A stretch of DNA of 64,000 bases from JAGQIB01 sp041393395 (lineage in GTDB: Bacteria > ARS69): assembly GCA_041393395.1 (NCBI GenBank), contig JAWKKG010000007.1, positions 124,001-188,000 of the forward strand, written 5' to 3'. Below are positions 16,266 through 24,881 of this stretch, piece after piece. The position numbers were made by a program, and so were the translations under genes. The notes beneath the pieces were generated by a model. That model saw only the letters and a program-made list of their open reading frames with translations. It made no database searches and was not told the DNA's origin. Within the stretch, counting starts at the first letter, position 1. Each line of letters opens with the position of its first letter.

Positions 16266-17323
16266 GAGCGACCTCCCAATGCGGGCTTCGCGTCCGCGGT
16301 CACGTTGTCTCCGGCGTCCGGCGCGACGAGCCAGCGGAGATCCCCGTCGAGCATCCACTCGGTCAGCAGACGGTTCCCTTCGGGCGTGACGTGGTCGAAG
16401 TCGTCCCGGAAGTCGGCGTCCGTCAGCGGGTTCTGCGTGGACCAGTCGTGGACCGGCACGCCGGCGGGACCGGCGACGCGGCGCACCTCGCGGGCGTAGG
16501 TCGCAAGCGTCGTCTCCTCCGCGCGCGGCGTGATCGTGGCGGGCTTGCGCGGGTAGAGGACGATCGTCACGTCGAGATCGCGATCCTCCAGGATGGAGAT
16601 CATGTCGGCGAGTGCGGCCATGTCCTCGGGAGCGCAGACCCCTTCGGCGCCGGCCTCGATCATGCGCTGCCACTTCCGGACCCGGAAGATCGTGTCCTGT
16701 CGCTCCGACTCCGGATCGTCTCCGCGGATCGCCCGGACCAAGCCCTTCGTGACCCGACCGTAGCCCCGGTCCTGCGCGAGGATCGATCCGCGCGTGAGGC
16801 GCAGCCAGCGCGACGTGAGCCAGTTCCGGTTGTACGCCACGAGACCGTGCTTCGTCGCGTCCTCGAGGAAGTCACGCGACGTCCAGGCACGGGACGGGAG
16901 GTTCGCGGGGGGCGTGCCGTCGTCGAGCGAGTCCCACCATTCGGTGACGAGGATCACGTGCGACACGGACGGGCGCCGGGGACGGCCGTCGGGGCCGAGG
17001 TCGTCGAGCAGCGGGAGGATCCGGTGGCGCAGCACCCAGTCGTAGACGCGGAGTTTCCCGAACTCCACGGGGACGGCCAGGATGCGGGTCGCGCCGTTGG
17101 TGCGGCGGGCGACCTCCTCGCCCACGACTTCCCAGGTCCGCGCGTGGCTCGATCCGAGCACGAGCACGGTGGGGTCGGAGCGACGCAGCTCCGCGATCGC
17201 GTCCTCGACTTCGCTCTGGTGCTGGATCGGGACGACTCGCTGCACGGCGAGATCGCAAGCGACGACGACGGTCGCGGCGAGCGCGCCGACCAGGAGCACG
17301 GACCGCCACGAGTGGCGACTCAT
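16262..17323 (-). CDS. Membrane-anchored SGNH-fold protein (AlgX/DltD-like role)
   Basis: A 353-residue protein with an N-terminal membrane anchor/signal (about 8-25, SVLLVGALAATVVVACDLAV) and an SGNH hydrolase-like fold. Block I is VLVLGSSHARTW (Ser about 57); block V is DDFDHVTPEGN (Asp/His about 308-311), matching the DxxH of SGNH acyltransferases and DltD. It opens the operon, directly before MBOAT, as is common for acyl-transfer partners such as AlgJ/AlgX, PatB or DltD. ATG 17323 is preceded by GAGGAAA. The likely role is transfer or editing of acyl groups on an envelope polymer outside the membrane; the polymer is unknown. Confidence 0.8.
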   Translation of the reverse strand: MSRHSWRSVLLVGALAATVVVACDLAVQRVVPIQHQSEVEDAIAELRRSDPTVLVLGSSHARTWEVVGEEVARRTNGATRILAVPVEFGKLRVYDWVLRHRILPLLDDLGPDGRPRRPSVSHVILVTEWWDSLDDGTPPANLPSRAWTSRDFLEDATKHGLVAYNRNWLTSRWLRLTRGSILAQDRGYGRVTKGLVRAIRGDDPESERQDTIFRVRKWQRMIEAGAEGVCAPEDMAALADMISILEDRDLDVTIVLYPRKPATITPRAEETTLATYAREVRRVAGPAGVPVHDWSTQNPLTDADFRDDFDHVTPEGNRLLTEWMLDGDLRWLVAPDAGDNVTADAKPALGGRS

Positions 17324-17379
17324 CCAGTTTCCTCGGGAGGGGCCATCAACTTCGACGGTTTCCATCGAAAGGCGGATCG

Positions 17380-17388
17380 AGTATAGCA
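17380..17388 (-). promoter_or_regulatory. Extended -10 promoter of the SGNH-MBOAT-ACP-ligase operon
   Basis: On the minus strand TGCTATACT (17388-17380) is a strong extended -10. No good -35 is seen, as is usual with a TGn extension. Predicted transcription start is about 50 nt upstream of the SGNH ATG. Confidence 0.45.
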
Positions 17389-17550
17389 CGCGCTCGTGTT
17401 GCTCGTTCGGAGGACGGATTCCACCGAACCCCGGCGATCGAGAGATGCAAGATTCCACCACGTTCGTTCAGCACCGGCAACGAATTTGCGAACGACCGTT
17501 CAAGCGGGCCCGCCGCGTCGCCGATACAGAACCGGATCGGGGGGAACGAC

Positions 17551-18423
17551 TTGCGTCTCGTCGCCTGTACGGCCTGCAGAACCCAGTACGACACGACTCA
17601 CGTGCCGCCCGGGCACTCGTTTACGTGCCGGTGCGGAGCGCCGGTCGAGAACGTCACCCGCCCCCCGGTGGATGCGCCGGTGGAACGGTGCGCGTCGTGC
17701 GGCGCTCCGGCCGATCCCGGGCACGATCGCTGTCCGTTCTGTCGCGCCGAGATCATCCGCGATCGCGACAAGCTCAGTCTGCTCTGCCCGGAGTGCTACG
17801 CGCGGAACGCGGAGGGCGCGCGCTACTGCGCGGCCTGCGGTCTGGAGTTCGCGCCACAGCCCGTGCCGGGCACGGGGGCGCCGCTCGAGTGCGTGGACTG
17901 CGGCAAGCGACTGATCGACCGGGGCGTGGGCGACGTCATCGTCAGCGAGTGTCCCGCCTGCAACGGGCTGTGGGTCACGTCGGCGCTGTTCGACCAGCTC
18001 GTGAACCGTGCGGTCGCGGCGCGCAAGAGCTCGCTGGAAGGGGGCGTGCCCGCTCCGAATCCGCGCGAGGGGCGGGGCAACCCGATGAACGTGGAAGTCC
18101 GCTACCGGAAATGCCCGCAGTGTCATGCGCACATGCTGCGCCGCAACTGGAACAAGACGTCCGGCGTGGTGGTCGACGTGTGTCACGACCACGGCACGTG
18201 GCTGGACGCCGACGAGCTGGAGCGCATCGCGGGCTACATCCTCTCCGGCGGGCTCGCCGAGGCCCAGCGCCGGGAAGCGGAGAAGCCTTCGTACGCCACC
18301 CCGGCGTCCTCCCAGCCTTCGGTCGAGCTCACGCGCGTCCTCATGCAGACGAACCGGGGGCGGCAGCGATATGAGCTGTTCGAGTCTTTCGTCGACTTCC
18401 TGCGCGCCAGCCTCGGCCGCTAG
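17551..18423 (+). CDS. Multi-zinc-ribbon protein with zf-TFIIB domains
   Basis: A 290-residue cytoplasmic protein built of Cys pairs. An N-terminal CTACRTQYD with FTCRCG is followed by CASCGAPADPGHDRCPFC, LCPECYARNAEGARYCAACG, then two TFIIB-type ribbons: CVDCGKRLIDRGVG with SECPACNGLWVT (about 110-150) and KCPQCHAHM with VDVCHDHGTWLDADEL (about 188-225). The GxWxD/E pattern after the second Cys pair is the zf-TFIIB signature. TTG 17551 follows GGGGGGAA at good spacing and no better start is seen. Zinc binding is well supported; the biological role of this family is not known. Confidence 0.82.
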   Translation: MRLVACTACRTQYDTTHVPPGHSFTCRCGAPVENVTRPPVDAPVERCASCGAPADPGHDRCPFCRAEIIRDRDKLSLLCPECYARNAEGARYCAACGLEFAPQPVPGTGAPLECVDCGKRLIDRGVGDVIVSECPACNGLWVTSALFDQLVNRAVAARKSSLEGGVPAPNPREGRGNPMNVEVRYRKCPQCHAHMLRRNWNKTSGVVVDVCHDHGTWLDADELERIAGYILSGGLAEAQRREAEKPSYATPASSQPSVELTRVLMQTNRGRQRYELFESFVDFLRASLGR

Positions 18424-18446
18424 CGGAAGGCGTCGCTCCGCTCTTT
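18422..18446 (+). terminator. Weak hairpin after the zinc-ribbon gene
   Basis: AGCGGA (18422-18427) pairs with TCCGCT (18437-18442), followed by CTTT. The stem is short and the T-run minimal. Confidence 0.25.
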
Positions 18447-18507
18447 CCATCCGACGGGTTCCGCGCGATGGTGTCGGGACTTCGTGTCCCCAGCGGAAGG
18501 AATCGGT

Positions 18508-18948
18508 GTGTCCAAGGTCACGGTGGAGCTCGGCGAAGGAACGATGACGCGCCTGGAGGCGCGTTCGCACGTGTGGGTCGCGGACGAGCCGGCGGAGGCG
18601 CGCGGTACGGACCAGGGCCCGAACCCCTATGAGCTCCTGCTCGGCTCGCTCGGCGCGTGTACCGTGTTGACGTTGCGGTTCTACGCGCATCGAAAGGGCT
18701 GGCCGCTGGAGTCGGTGCGCGCGGAGTACGACTTCAGTCGCGAGTACGCGCGCGATTGCCGGGAGTGTCAGGAGGATGGTGACGCACGCCTCGACGTCAT
18801 CCGTTCGCGTATCGTCATCCGCGGGCGATTCGACGACGCACAGCGCGCGCGCCTCACCGAGATCGCGGGACGCTGCCCGGTCCACCGCACGCTGGACGGG
18901 GGACCGCAGATGTTCGAGACGGTGGAGTTCGAGGACGGAGGTCGCTAG
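18508..18948 (+). CDS. OsmC/Ohr-family peroxide-reducing protein
   Basis: A 146-residue OsmC-fold protein that reduces (organic) hydroperoxides with two cysteines. The first catalytic Cys is in PYELLLGSLGACTVLTLRF on the central helix and the second in AGRCPVHRTL near the C-terminus, both at standard positions. GTG 18508 has GGAAGGAA at about 6 nt; an upstream GTG at 18484 lacks such a site. The insert EYARDCRECQEDGDA makes the beta-hairpin region longer than in short OsmC proteins, as in the YhfA/SACOL1771-like group. It is convergent with the thioredoxin gene that follows, a neighbourhood with a redox theme. Confidence 0.88.
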   Translation: MSKVTVELGEGTMTRLEARSHVWVADEPAEARGTDQGPNPYELLLGSLGACTVLTLRFYAHRKGWPLESVRAEYDFSREYARDCRECQEDGDARLDVIRSRIVIRGRFDDAQRARLTEIAGRCPVHRTLDGGPQMFETVEFEDGGR

Positions 18949-18968
18949 CCCGGCCGGGCGCGAGCAAC

Positions 18969-19832
18969 CTAGTAGAGCTCCATCGCGAGCAGGTGTCGGA
19001 ACCGGCTCGTGAGATCGTGCTCATCGCCGAGGACGCCGAAGAGCGCCACCATGGCCTTGCGGCCGGCGTCCTCCTCGAATCCGCGATCCCGCCGGACGAC
19101 CTCGAGGAACTCGGACAACGCGCCCTCGAAGTCGCCTTGCACGGCGAGCGCGCAGCCGAAGTCGAAGCGTCGCGCCACCTGATCGGGCTCGGCCGCCGCG
19201 CGTTCGCGCACGACCTCCGCGCCGCCGGCCGCATGCACGCGCTCGCCCCACTCCGCGAACCGCCGGAGGTTCTGCGCGTCCGCGAAGAACTCCGAATGAT
19301 CGGGCACGTGATCCAGGTCCTCCCGGGCGCCGTTCACGTCGCCGGCGGCGAGGAGGAGACGCGCCCGGCGGACGCGTGCGATCTCGGATGCGGGTTCGAT
19401 CTCGAGCAGGCGGCACCAGCGGTCGTACTCGAGGTCGCGGTCGCCGTCGTGGGCGGCGGCCAGCGCTTCACGCGCGAGCTTGTCCGCTTCCGTGGGAATC
19501 ATGCGCTGCAGGAACGCCTCGACCTCGGGACGCGGCAACGCGCCCGTGAAGTGATCCACCACGACGCCGTCCACGAAGGCGAGCACGTACGGGATCCCGC
19601 GCACGCCGTAGGCGGCGGCGAGATTCGGATTCTCGTCGGAGTTGATCTTGGCCAGGATCCAGCGCCCGTTCGCGGCCTCGGCGAGCTCCTCGAGCAGGGG
19701 GCCGAGCTGGCGACAGGGACCGCACCAGGGCGCCCAGAAGTCCACCACCACGGGGACCTGGCTCGATCGGTCCAGGACGGCGGCCTGGAAGTCCGCCTGT
19801 CCGACCTCCGTCACGAACTGGGATGTGGCCAC
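18969..19832 (-). CDS. Thioredoxin-domain co-chaperone with TPRs (CnoX/YbbN-like)
   Basis: A 287-residue protein. Residues about 5-110 are a thioredoxin domain with an intact WAPWCGPCRQL active site, unlike the redox-poor E. coli YbbN; the cis-Pro loop is GVRGIPYVLAF. The remainder is a TPR-like helical array (ADKLAREALAAAHDGD, then ARLLLAAGDVNGAREDLDHV and DFGCALAVQGDFEGALSEFL), as in CnoX, which protects proteins from over-oxidation and passes them to GroEL/DnaK. GTG 19832 is chosen for its GGAGGA at 6 nt; an in-frame ATG 33 bp upstream lacks a site. The family call is sound; holdase activity is inferred. Confidence 0.87.
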   Translation of the reverse strand: MATSQFVTEVGQADFQAAVLDRSSQVPVVVDFWAPWCGPCRQLGPLLEELAEAANGRWILAKINSDENPNLAAAYGVRGIPYVLAFVDGVVVDHFTGALPRPEVEAFLQRMIPTEADKLAREALAAAHDGDRDLEYDRWCRLLEIEPASEIARVRRARLLLAAGDVNGAREDLDHVPDHSEFFADAQNLRRFAEWGERVHAAGGAEVVRERAAAEPDQVARRFDFGCALAVQGDFEGALSEFLEVVRRDRGFEEDAGRKAMVALFGVLGDEHDLTSRFRHLLAMELY

Positions 19833-19942
19833 GCTGCTCCTCCGGCTTGGATCGGTTCCGGCCATCCTATCCGTCGTCGCGGGCGACGGCCAGCCCGGGC
19901 GTCAGTCGGTAGTAAGTCGGTTTCAGGCGGATCTGCCACCCG

Positions 19943-20275
19943 TCAGTCGGCCGGCGGCTTCGGATGGGGCGCCATGAACACGAGGCACACGAGACGGTCC
20001 GGTCCTTCGTTCGCCACCCCGTGGATCGAGCCGCGGGGTGCGAGCACCGCGAAGCCCGCCTCCACGGCCTCGAACTCTTCGTCGACCTGGAAGGTCCCTT
20101 CGCCCTCGAGCACGACGTAGACCTTGTCCTCGCCCGCGTGGGCATGGGGTGCCTGCGACTGTCCCGGTTCGAGGCAGTACAGGTCGCAGAAGAACCGAGA
20201 GGTCTCGAACACGTTGCTCTTTCGCATCTTGTCCGGCTGGAAGCTCCGCAGCCCCTCGAGCTCGACGACGCGCAC
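19943..20275 (-). CDS. Small cupin-domain protein
   Basis: A 110-residue single-domain cupin. Motif 1 supplies metal ligands in QSQAPHAHAGEDKVYVVLEGEG (two His, Glu) and motif 2 is FAVLAPRGSIHGVANEG with the further His. This indicates a metal-binding barrel. GTG 20275 is preceded by GGAGACGGAGGG. Small cupins of this type may be sensors, isomerases or dioxygenases; the sequence does not discriminate. It is divergent from the moa cluster, and no shared function is evident. Confidence 0.83.
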   Translation of the reverse strand: MRVVELEGLRSFQPDKMRKSNVFETSRFFCDLYCLEPGQSQAPHAHAGEDKVYVVLEGEGTFQVDEEFEAVEAGFAVLAPRGSIHGVANEGPDRLVCLVFMAPHPKPPAD

Positions 20276-20380
20276 GATTCCCTCCGTCTCCCGGATCCAA
20301 GCCCGACCCCACGTGGTCCGGGCACCCTAGCTGCGGGTCCGTTTCCGGTCAATTCGGGCGGCCGCTCGGGGTGGCTCGGC

Positions 20381-20410
20381 TTGTCCGGCAGGGAGGGACG
20401 CCCCTATCAT
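20381..20410 (+). promoter_or_regulatory. Promoter of the moaD-moaE-moaA operon
   Basis: TTGTCC (20381-20386), an 18-bp spacer and TATCAT (20405-20410). The predicted leader is about 98 nt, too short for a complete classic Moco riboswitch. Confidence 0.45.
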
Positions 20411-20514
20411 GGAATTCGAAGGTCGTGAATCCGTACGCGGGGACCGGCGATCGTCCGTGATCCGCCGGCACGAGCGGGCCGCCCCGGCGATCCGGTGAGC
20501 ACACGGGAGGTTCG

Positions 20515-20757
20515 ATGCAGTTCCGGGTGACACTGCATGCGCGCGCCGCGGACGTCGCGGAGGCGCGAGAGGTTCGGCTCGACGTGCCGGATCCGGCCAC
20601 CGGCGCCGACCTGAAGCGGGCGCTCGCCGCCGCGTGCCCGCCGCTGGCCGGACTGCTCGCGAGCTCCGCCCTGGCGAACGACCGCGAGTATCTCTCCGAT
20701 CGCGAGGTCCTCGAGCAATCGGACGTCCACGTGATTCCGCCGGTGTCGGGAGGCTGA
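20515..20757 (+). CDS. moaD: Molybdopterin synthase small subunit
   Basis: An 80-residue ubiquitin-like sulfur carrier ending in PPVSGG, the Gly-Gly tail that is adenylated by MoeB/MoaB-type enzymes and thiocarboxylated. It then donates sulfur to precursor Z within the MoaD-MoaE heterotetramer. ATG 20515 has GGGAGG upstream. It is first of three moa genes: the moaE GTG starts 1 bp after its stop, and moaA overlaps moaE. Confidence 0.92.
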   Translation: MQFRVTLHARAADVAEAREVRLDVPDPATGADLKRALAAACPPLAGLLASSALANDREYLSDREVLEQSDVHVIPPVSGG

Positions 20758-20758
20758 C

Positions 20759-21238
20759 GTGTCGGATTCGATGTACGTGTCGCTGACCGACGCCCCGCTC
20801 GTCGAGGCGCTGCTTACGACGTTCGTGGGGACGCCGGCCTCCGGCGCGGTCGTGTCGTTCGCGGGTGTCGTGCGAGATCACCACGAGGGTCGGAGCGTGC
20901 TGCGCATCGAGTACGCGGCGGCGGAGCCGCTGGCGCTCGCGAAGCTCGCGGACGTGGCGCGCGAGGGACTCGCCGTGCCCGGCGTCCATCGGGTCGCGGT
21001 GGTGCACCGGACCGGATTGCTCGAGGTCGGCGAGGCGAGCGTGATCGTCGCGGCGTCGGCAGCGCATCGCGCCGACGCCTTCGCCGCGGCGCGCCTCCTG
21101 ATCGATCGGATCAAGGAGGTCGTCCCGGTGTGGAAGCGAGAGCACTTCGCGGACGGATCGCGTGAGTGGGCGCCGGGGTTCTCCGTGGCGGAGGCCGACC
21201 GCGGCGCCGGCCGGCCGCAGGAGGTGCGCGAGTCGTGA
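20759..21238 (+). CDS. moaE: Molybdopterin synthase catalytic subunit
   Basis: A 159-residue protein converting cyclic pyranopterin monophosphate to molybdopterin with sulfur from MoaD. Family marks are GAVVSFAGVVRDHHEGRSV (the conserved FxGxVR region), VAVVHRTGLLEVGE and the catalytic lysine region VPVWKREHFADG. The GTG start is tightly linked to moaD. The C-terminal ~15 residues extend past the usual end and overlap the moaA start (GTGA), so translation of the three is probably coupled. Confidence 0.93.
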   Translation: MSDSMYVSLTDAPLVEALLTTFVGTPASGAVVSFAGVVRDHHEGRSVLRIEYAAAEPLALAKLADVAREGLAVPGVHRVAVVHRTGLLEVGEASVIVAASAAHRADAFAAARLLIDRIKEVVPVWKREHFADGSREWAPGFSVAEADRGAGRPQEVRES

Positions 21239-22218
21239 TCGACTCCTTCGGACGCGAGATCGTCAATCTCCGCATCTCCGTCACCGATCGGTGCAACCTG
21301 CGCTGCTCGTACTGTCTCCCCGAGGAAACGATGACGTGGCTGCCTCGCTCGGAGGTGCTCACGTTCGAGGAGATCGAGCGCTTCGTCCGCGTGGTCGCGC
21401 CGCTCGGCATCCGGAAGCTCCGTCTCACGGGCGGGGAACCGCTCCTGCGGAAGGGGCTGCCTGATCTCGTGGCCCGACTGGTGCAGGTGCCGGGGATCGA
21501 GGATCTCGGGATGACGACGAACGCGGTGGGGCTCGACCGCCTCGCCGCGCCGCTCCGGGCCGCGGGGCTCTCGCGTCTGAACGTCAGCCTCGACGCCGTG
21601 GACCGGGAGAGATATCGCGAGATGACGCGTCGCGACGCGCTCGAGTCCGTGCTCGCGGGTCTGGATGCGGCCGGTCACGCCGGCTTCGCGCCGATCAAGG
21701 TCAACGCGGTGATCGAGCGCGATCGCAATCTCGATCAGGTGGTGCCGCTCGCGCGCCTCGCGCGGGAGCACGGTTTCGTCCTGCGCTTCATCGAGTACAT
21801 GCCGATCGGCCGCGGCGACGCCTGGCGCGACGAACGCGTGGTGGCGAACGCGGAGATCCTGCGTCTGCTCACGGCGGAGGTCGGAGCGCTCGACCCGGTC
21901 GGCGAGCCCGACGGCGCCGGGCCGGCCCAGCGCTGGCGTTGGCGGGATGGAGCGGGGGAGATCGGATTGATCGGGAGCGTGACCGAGCCGTTCTGCGATC
22001 ACTGCAATCGCATCCGGCTCACCGCGGAGGGGAAGCTCCGGACCTGCCTGTTCTCCGTGGTGGAGCACGACGTGCGCGCGCTGCTCCGCGGCGGAGCCGG
22101 CGACGCCGAGATCGCCGACCTCGTCACCGCCGCCGTCGCGAAGAAGGAGCCGGGGCACCGCATCGGCCGGCCGGACTTCGTGAAGCCGGATCGGACGATG
22201 TCCTCGATCGGCGGGTAG
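21235..22218 (+). CDS. moaA: GTP 3',8-cyclase, radical SAM
   Basis: A 327-residue radical-SAM enzyme for the first step of molybdenum cofactor synthesis, GTP to 3',8-cH2GTP, working with MoaC. The N-terminal SAM cluster motif is CNLRCSYC (CxxxCxxC, about residues 18-25). The GGEP motif is LRLTGGEPLLRKGL. The C-terminal substrate cluster has FCDHCNRIRLTAEGKLRTCL. The C-terminus ends in SSIGG, the conserved GG tail needed for activity. GTG 21235 overlaps the moaE stop. moaC and mogA are not in this window, so the pathway is completed elsewhere. Confidence 0.95.
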   Translation: MIDSFGREIVNLRISVTDRCNLRCSYCLPEETMTWLPRSEVLTFEEIERFVRVVAPLGIRKLRLTGGEPLLRKGLPDLVARLVQVPGIEDLGMTTNAVGLDRLAAPLRAAGLSRLNVSLDAVDRERYREMTRRDALESVLAGLDAAGHAGFAPIKVNAVIERDRNLDQVVPLARLAREHGFVLRFIEYMPIGRGDAWRDERVVANAEILRLLTAEVGALDPVGEPDGAGPAQRWRWRDGAGEIGLIGSVTEPFCDHCNRIRLTAEGKLRTCLFSVVEHDVRALLRGGAGDAEIADLVTAAVAKKEPGHRIGRPDFVKPDRTMSSIGG

Positions 22219-22228
22219 CCGGTCGCCG

Positions 22229-23329
22229 TCAGTACGTGCGACGTCGCCGGTTGCGCTCGTAGTCCACGAACAGGAATCGCCCCAGATCGTCGAGTCCCGT
22301 GTAGTACGCTCGTCCCCGGTTGATCTCCGTGAGTCGTTCCACGAAGCTCACGAGATGCGGATCGCTCGCCACCATGAAGGTGGAGATCGTGATCCCGCGT
22401 CGCCGGCAGACGGTCGCCTCGTCGAGCGTCTTGTTCACGATCTTCGTGTCGAGTCCCCAGGAGTTCTTGTAGAGACGCCCCTCCTCGAAGATCGCGCTCG
22501 GCTTGCCGTCGGTGACCAGGAACACCTGCTTGTTCGGATGCTTCTTCGTGGCGAGGATCCGCTGCGCGAGCCGGAGCGCCGCCTTCGTGTTCGTGTGGTA
22601 TGGCCCCACGGTGAGGTAGGGGAGACGATCCGCCCGGATCTCCGTGGCGTCGTCCCCGAACACACCGACGTGCAGGCTGTCCTTGGGATAGCGCGTTCGG
22701 ATCAGCTCGAGCAGCGCGAGCGCGACCTCCTTGGCCGGCGTGATGCGGTCCTCGCCGTACAGGACCATGCTGTGGCTGATGTCGATCATGAGGACGGTCG
22801 CACAGCCGCTCAGGTGCTCACGCTCGTGCACGCGGACGTCGTCTTCCTCGAGCGAGAAGTCGTCGAGCCCCGTGCGTCGGAACGCGTTCTCGAGCGTGGG
22901 ATTCACGGCGATGTCGAACGGCGCGTCGCCGAAGCGCCACTCCCGGATCTCGCTCAGGTTCTCGCCGCCGGAACCCGCGGCCGGGGTGCGGTGATCCCCG
23001 GCGCCGCCGGCGCGCATCCGGTGGAAGATGCGGTCGAGCGCGTCGCGGCGGATGCCGCGTTCGCCCTTTCGGGTGAGCGCGAGGTTCCCGTCCGCGCCTT
23101 CCGACACCACGCCGTCCTGCTGCAGGCGGTTCCGGAAGTCCTCGGCCGTGCCGCCTTCGTCGAAGAAGCCGTACTGCTCGTTCAGGCGCTCCAGCGCGCG
23201 CAGCGCCTCCTCCACGTCGCCGTCGGTGGCGATGAGCAGCCAGTTGAACAGCTTCTCGAGATCACGCTGGGTGGTGAGCTCGCGTGTCATCCACTCCTGC
23301 CACTCCGAGTAGCGGACGTTCACGGACAT
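22229..23329 (-). CDS. von Willebrand factor A (VWA) domain protein, partner of the AAA+ ATPase
   Basis: A 366-residue protein with a helical N-terminal half (residues 1-170) and a C-terminal VWA domain. The metal-binding MIDAS motif is DISHSM (about 197-202), followed by the conserved Thr region and VFLVTDGKPSA (about 277-287). It lies 13 bp after the AAA+ gene, the typical MoxR/BchI-type ATPase plus VWA pair, in which the VWA protein acts as adaptor for ATP-driven remodelling or metal insertion. ATG 23329 follows GGGAGGG. Converges on moaA. No specific client can be named. Confidence 0.85.
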   Translation of the reverse strand: MSVNVRYSEWQEWMTRELTTQRDLEKLFNWLLIATDGDVEEALRALERLNEQYGFFDEGGTAEDFRNRLQQDGVVSEGADGNLALTRKGERGIRRDALDRIFHRMRAGGAGDHRTPAAGSGGENLSEIREWRFGDAPFDIAVNPTLENAFRRTGLDDFSLEEDDVRVHEREHLSGCATVLMIDISHSMVLYGEDRITPAKEVALALLELIRTRYPKDSLHVGVFGDDATEIRADRLPYLTVGPYHTNTKAALRLAQRILATKKHPNKQVFLVTDGKPSAIFEEGRLYKNSWGLDTKIVNKTLDEATVCRRRGITISTFMVASDPHLVSFVERLTEINRGRAYYTGLDDLGRFLFVDYERNRRRRTY

Positions 23330-23342
23330 GCCCTCCCGCCGA

Positions 23343-24881
23343 TCACTCGATCTCCTCCATCTGGCGGAACATCGCGCCGATCATGTCGCGATATCCGGCG
23401 GCGCCGTCGGTGTCTTCCTTCGCGAGCAGCGAGCACTGGTGCAGGCCATCGAGGATGAGCTCCATCACGCCGGCGAGCTCGCCCGCGGTCTCCACCTTGA
23501 CGTGGGTCCGCGCGCACTCCTCGAGTCCGGGAACGGATCGCAGCGCTTCGAGGTGTTCGGCGAACGGCGTATCGTCGGCGAGCTCGAGCGTGCGCGAGCC
23601 GGAGAACCACTGCACGATCGACTCGTACGTCTTGGGGCTTTCCATTCCGGCCGACGACGGACGCGGCTCGTCGCGGCCCGAGGCGGAAGTCTCCTCCTCG
23701 AAGAGGCGTCGCCGCCGCCCCTTGGGATGCACGCCGGGGAACCGACGGAGGAAGACCTCGCGCACGGCCTTGCCCAGGATGTGGCGGGCGACCTTCTCGG
23801 CGCCCTCCTGCTCGCCCTCGTGGACGAGCTCGATCTTGCCGGTGACTGCGGACAGGGCAGTCCGAAGATCGACGACGCGCGGATAGACCTTCTCGTCGCC
23901 GGTCGCGAGTCCGCGGCGCTCCAGGTTCGAGATCAGGTTCTCGAGGAACGTGATCGTGAGGCGCACGCTCACGCCGGACGCCTGGTCCACGAACTCGGAG
24001 GATCGCGCCTGCACCGCGGTCTCCTCGATGATCTCGCGGAACACGTCCGGTACGAGGACCTTCACTTCCGTCTCGCGTTCCGTCCACGCCTCGCGCGCGG
24101 TGATCTCGCGCGCCTCGTCGAGCGAGCGCGGATAGTGCGTGATGATCTGCGAACCGATGCGGTCCTTGAGCGGCGTGATGATGTTGCCGCGGTTCGTGTA
24201 GTCCTCCGGATTCGCGGAGTAGACCATCAGCACGTCGATCGGCAGTCGGATCGGGAACCCGCGAATCTGGACGTCCTTCTCCTGCATGAGATTCAGCAGG
24301 CCGACCTGGATTCGCGGCTGCAGATCCGGCAGCTCGTTGATCGCGAAGATGCCACGGTTCGTCCGCGGGATGATCCCGAAGTGGATGATCTCCGGGTCCG
24401 TGTACGTACGCTTCTCCTTGGCGGCCTTGATCGGGTCGATGTCGCCGATCAGATCGGCCATCGTCACGTCCGGGGTGGCGAGCTTCTCCGCGTAGCGGGC
24501 CTCGTTCGAGATCCACTCGATCGGCGCGTCGTCGCCGCGTTCCGCGACGGATCGCTTCGCGCGCTCGCTCACCGGGCGATACGGATCGTCGTTCAGGTCG
24601 CCCTCGGCCAGGATCGGCATCCGGTCGTCCAGGAAGCTCGAGAGCTGGCGAAGGATCCGGGACTTCGCCTGTCCGCGGAGTCCGAGGAGGATGAAATCGT
24701 GTCGCGACAGGATCGCATTCACGATCTGGGGGATGACGGTGCGGTCGTAGCCGCGGATTCCGGGAAACAGCTCGCGGCCTTCCCGCACGGCCGCGAGGAG
24801 GTTCTCGCGCAGCTCTTGCTTCACCGGCCGGCTTCGCCAGCCGGAGGCTTTCAGCTCACCCAGGGTTTCGGCACGGCGCAA
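23343..24881 (-). CDS. AAA+ ATPase of the magnesium-chelatase I / MoxR-like group
   Basis: A 512-residue ATPase. Walker A is LLGLRGQAKSRI (about 60-70); the insertion typical of the chelatase/MoxR clade follows, then a Walker B/sensor 1 region with GIFAINELPDLQPRIQ and MVYSANPEDYTNRG (about 200-245). The Glu of Walker B is in INELPD. The C-terminal part is a helical lid plus an uncharacterised domain. The proposed start is TTG 24881 with AGGAG at 8 nt; no ATG in the right place exists. It is co-transcribed with the VWA gene. Such pairs remodel proteins or help metallocofactor assembly; the moa genes next door make a metal-enzyme link possible but unproven. Confidence 0.85.
   Translation of the reverse strand: MRRAETLGELKASGWRSRPVKQELRENLLAAVREGRELFPGIRGYDRTVIPQIVNAILSRHDFILLGLRGQAKSRILRQLSSFLDDRMPILAEGDLNDDPYRPVSERAKRSVAERGDDAPIEWISNEARYAEKLATPDVTMADLIGDIDPIKAAKEKRTYTDPEIIHFGIIPRTNRGIFAINELPDLQPRIQVGLLNLMQEKDVQIRGFPIRLPIDVLMVYSANPEDYTNRGNIITPLKDRIGSQIITHYPRSLDEAREITAREAWTERETEVKVLVPDVFREIIEETAVQARSSEFVDQASGVSVRLTITFLENLISNLERRGLATGDEKVYPRVVDLRTALSAVTGKIELVHEGEQEGAEKVARHILGKAVREVFLRRFPGVHPKGRRRRLFEEETSASGRDEPRPSSAGMESPKTYESIVQWFSGSRTLELADDTPFAEHLEALRSVPGLEECARTHVKVETAGELAGVMELILDGLHQCSLLAKEDTDGAAGYRDMIGAMFRQMEEIE

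Noticed and set aside
20411..20514. Moco riboswitch in the moaD leader
   Set aside because: The leader is only about 98 nt and I could not fold the known Moco-element core by eye.
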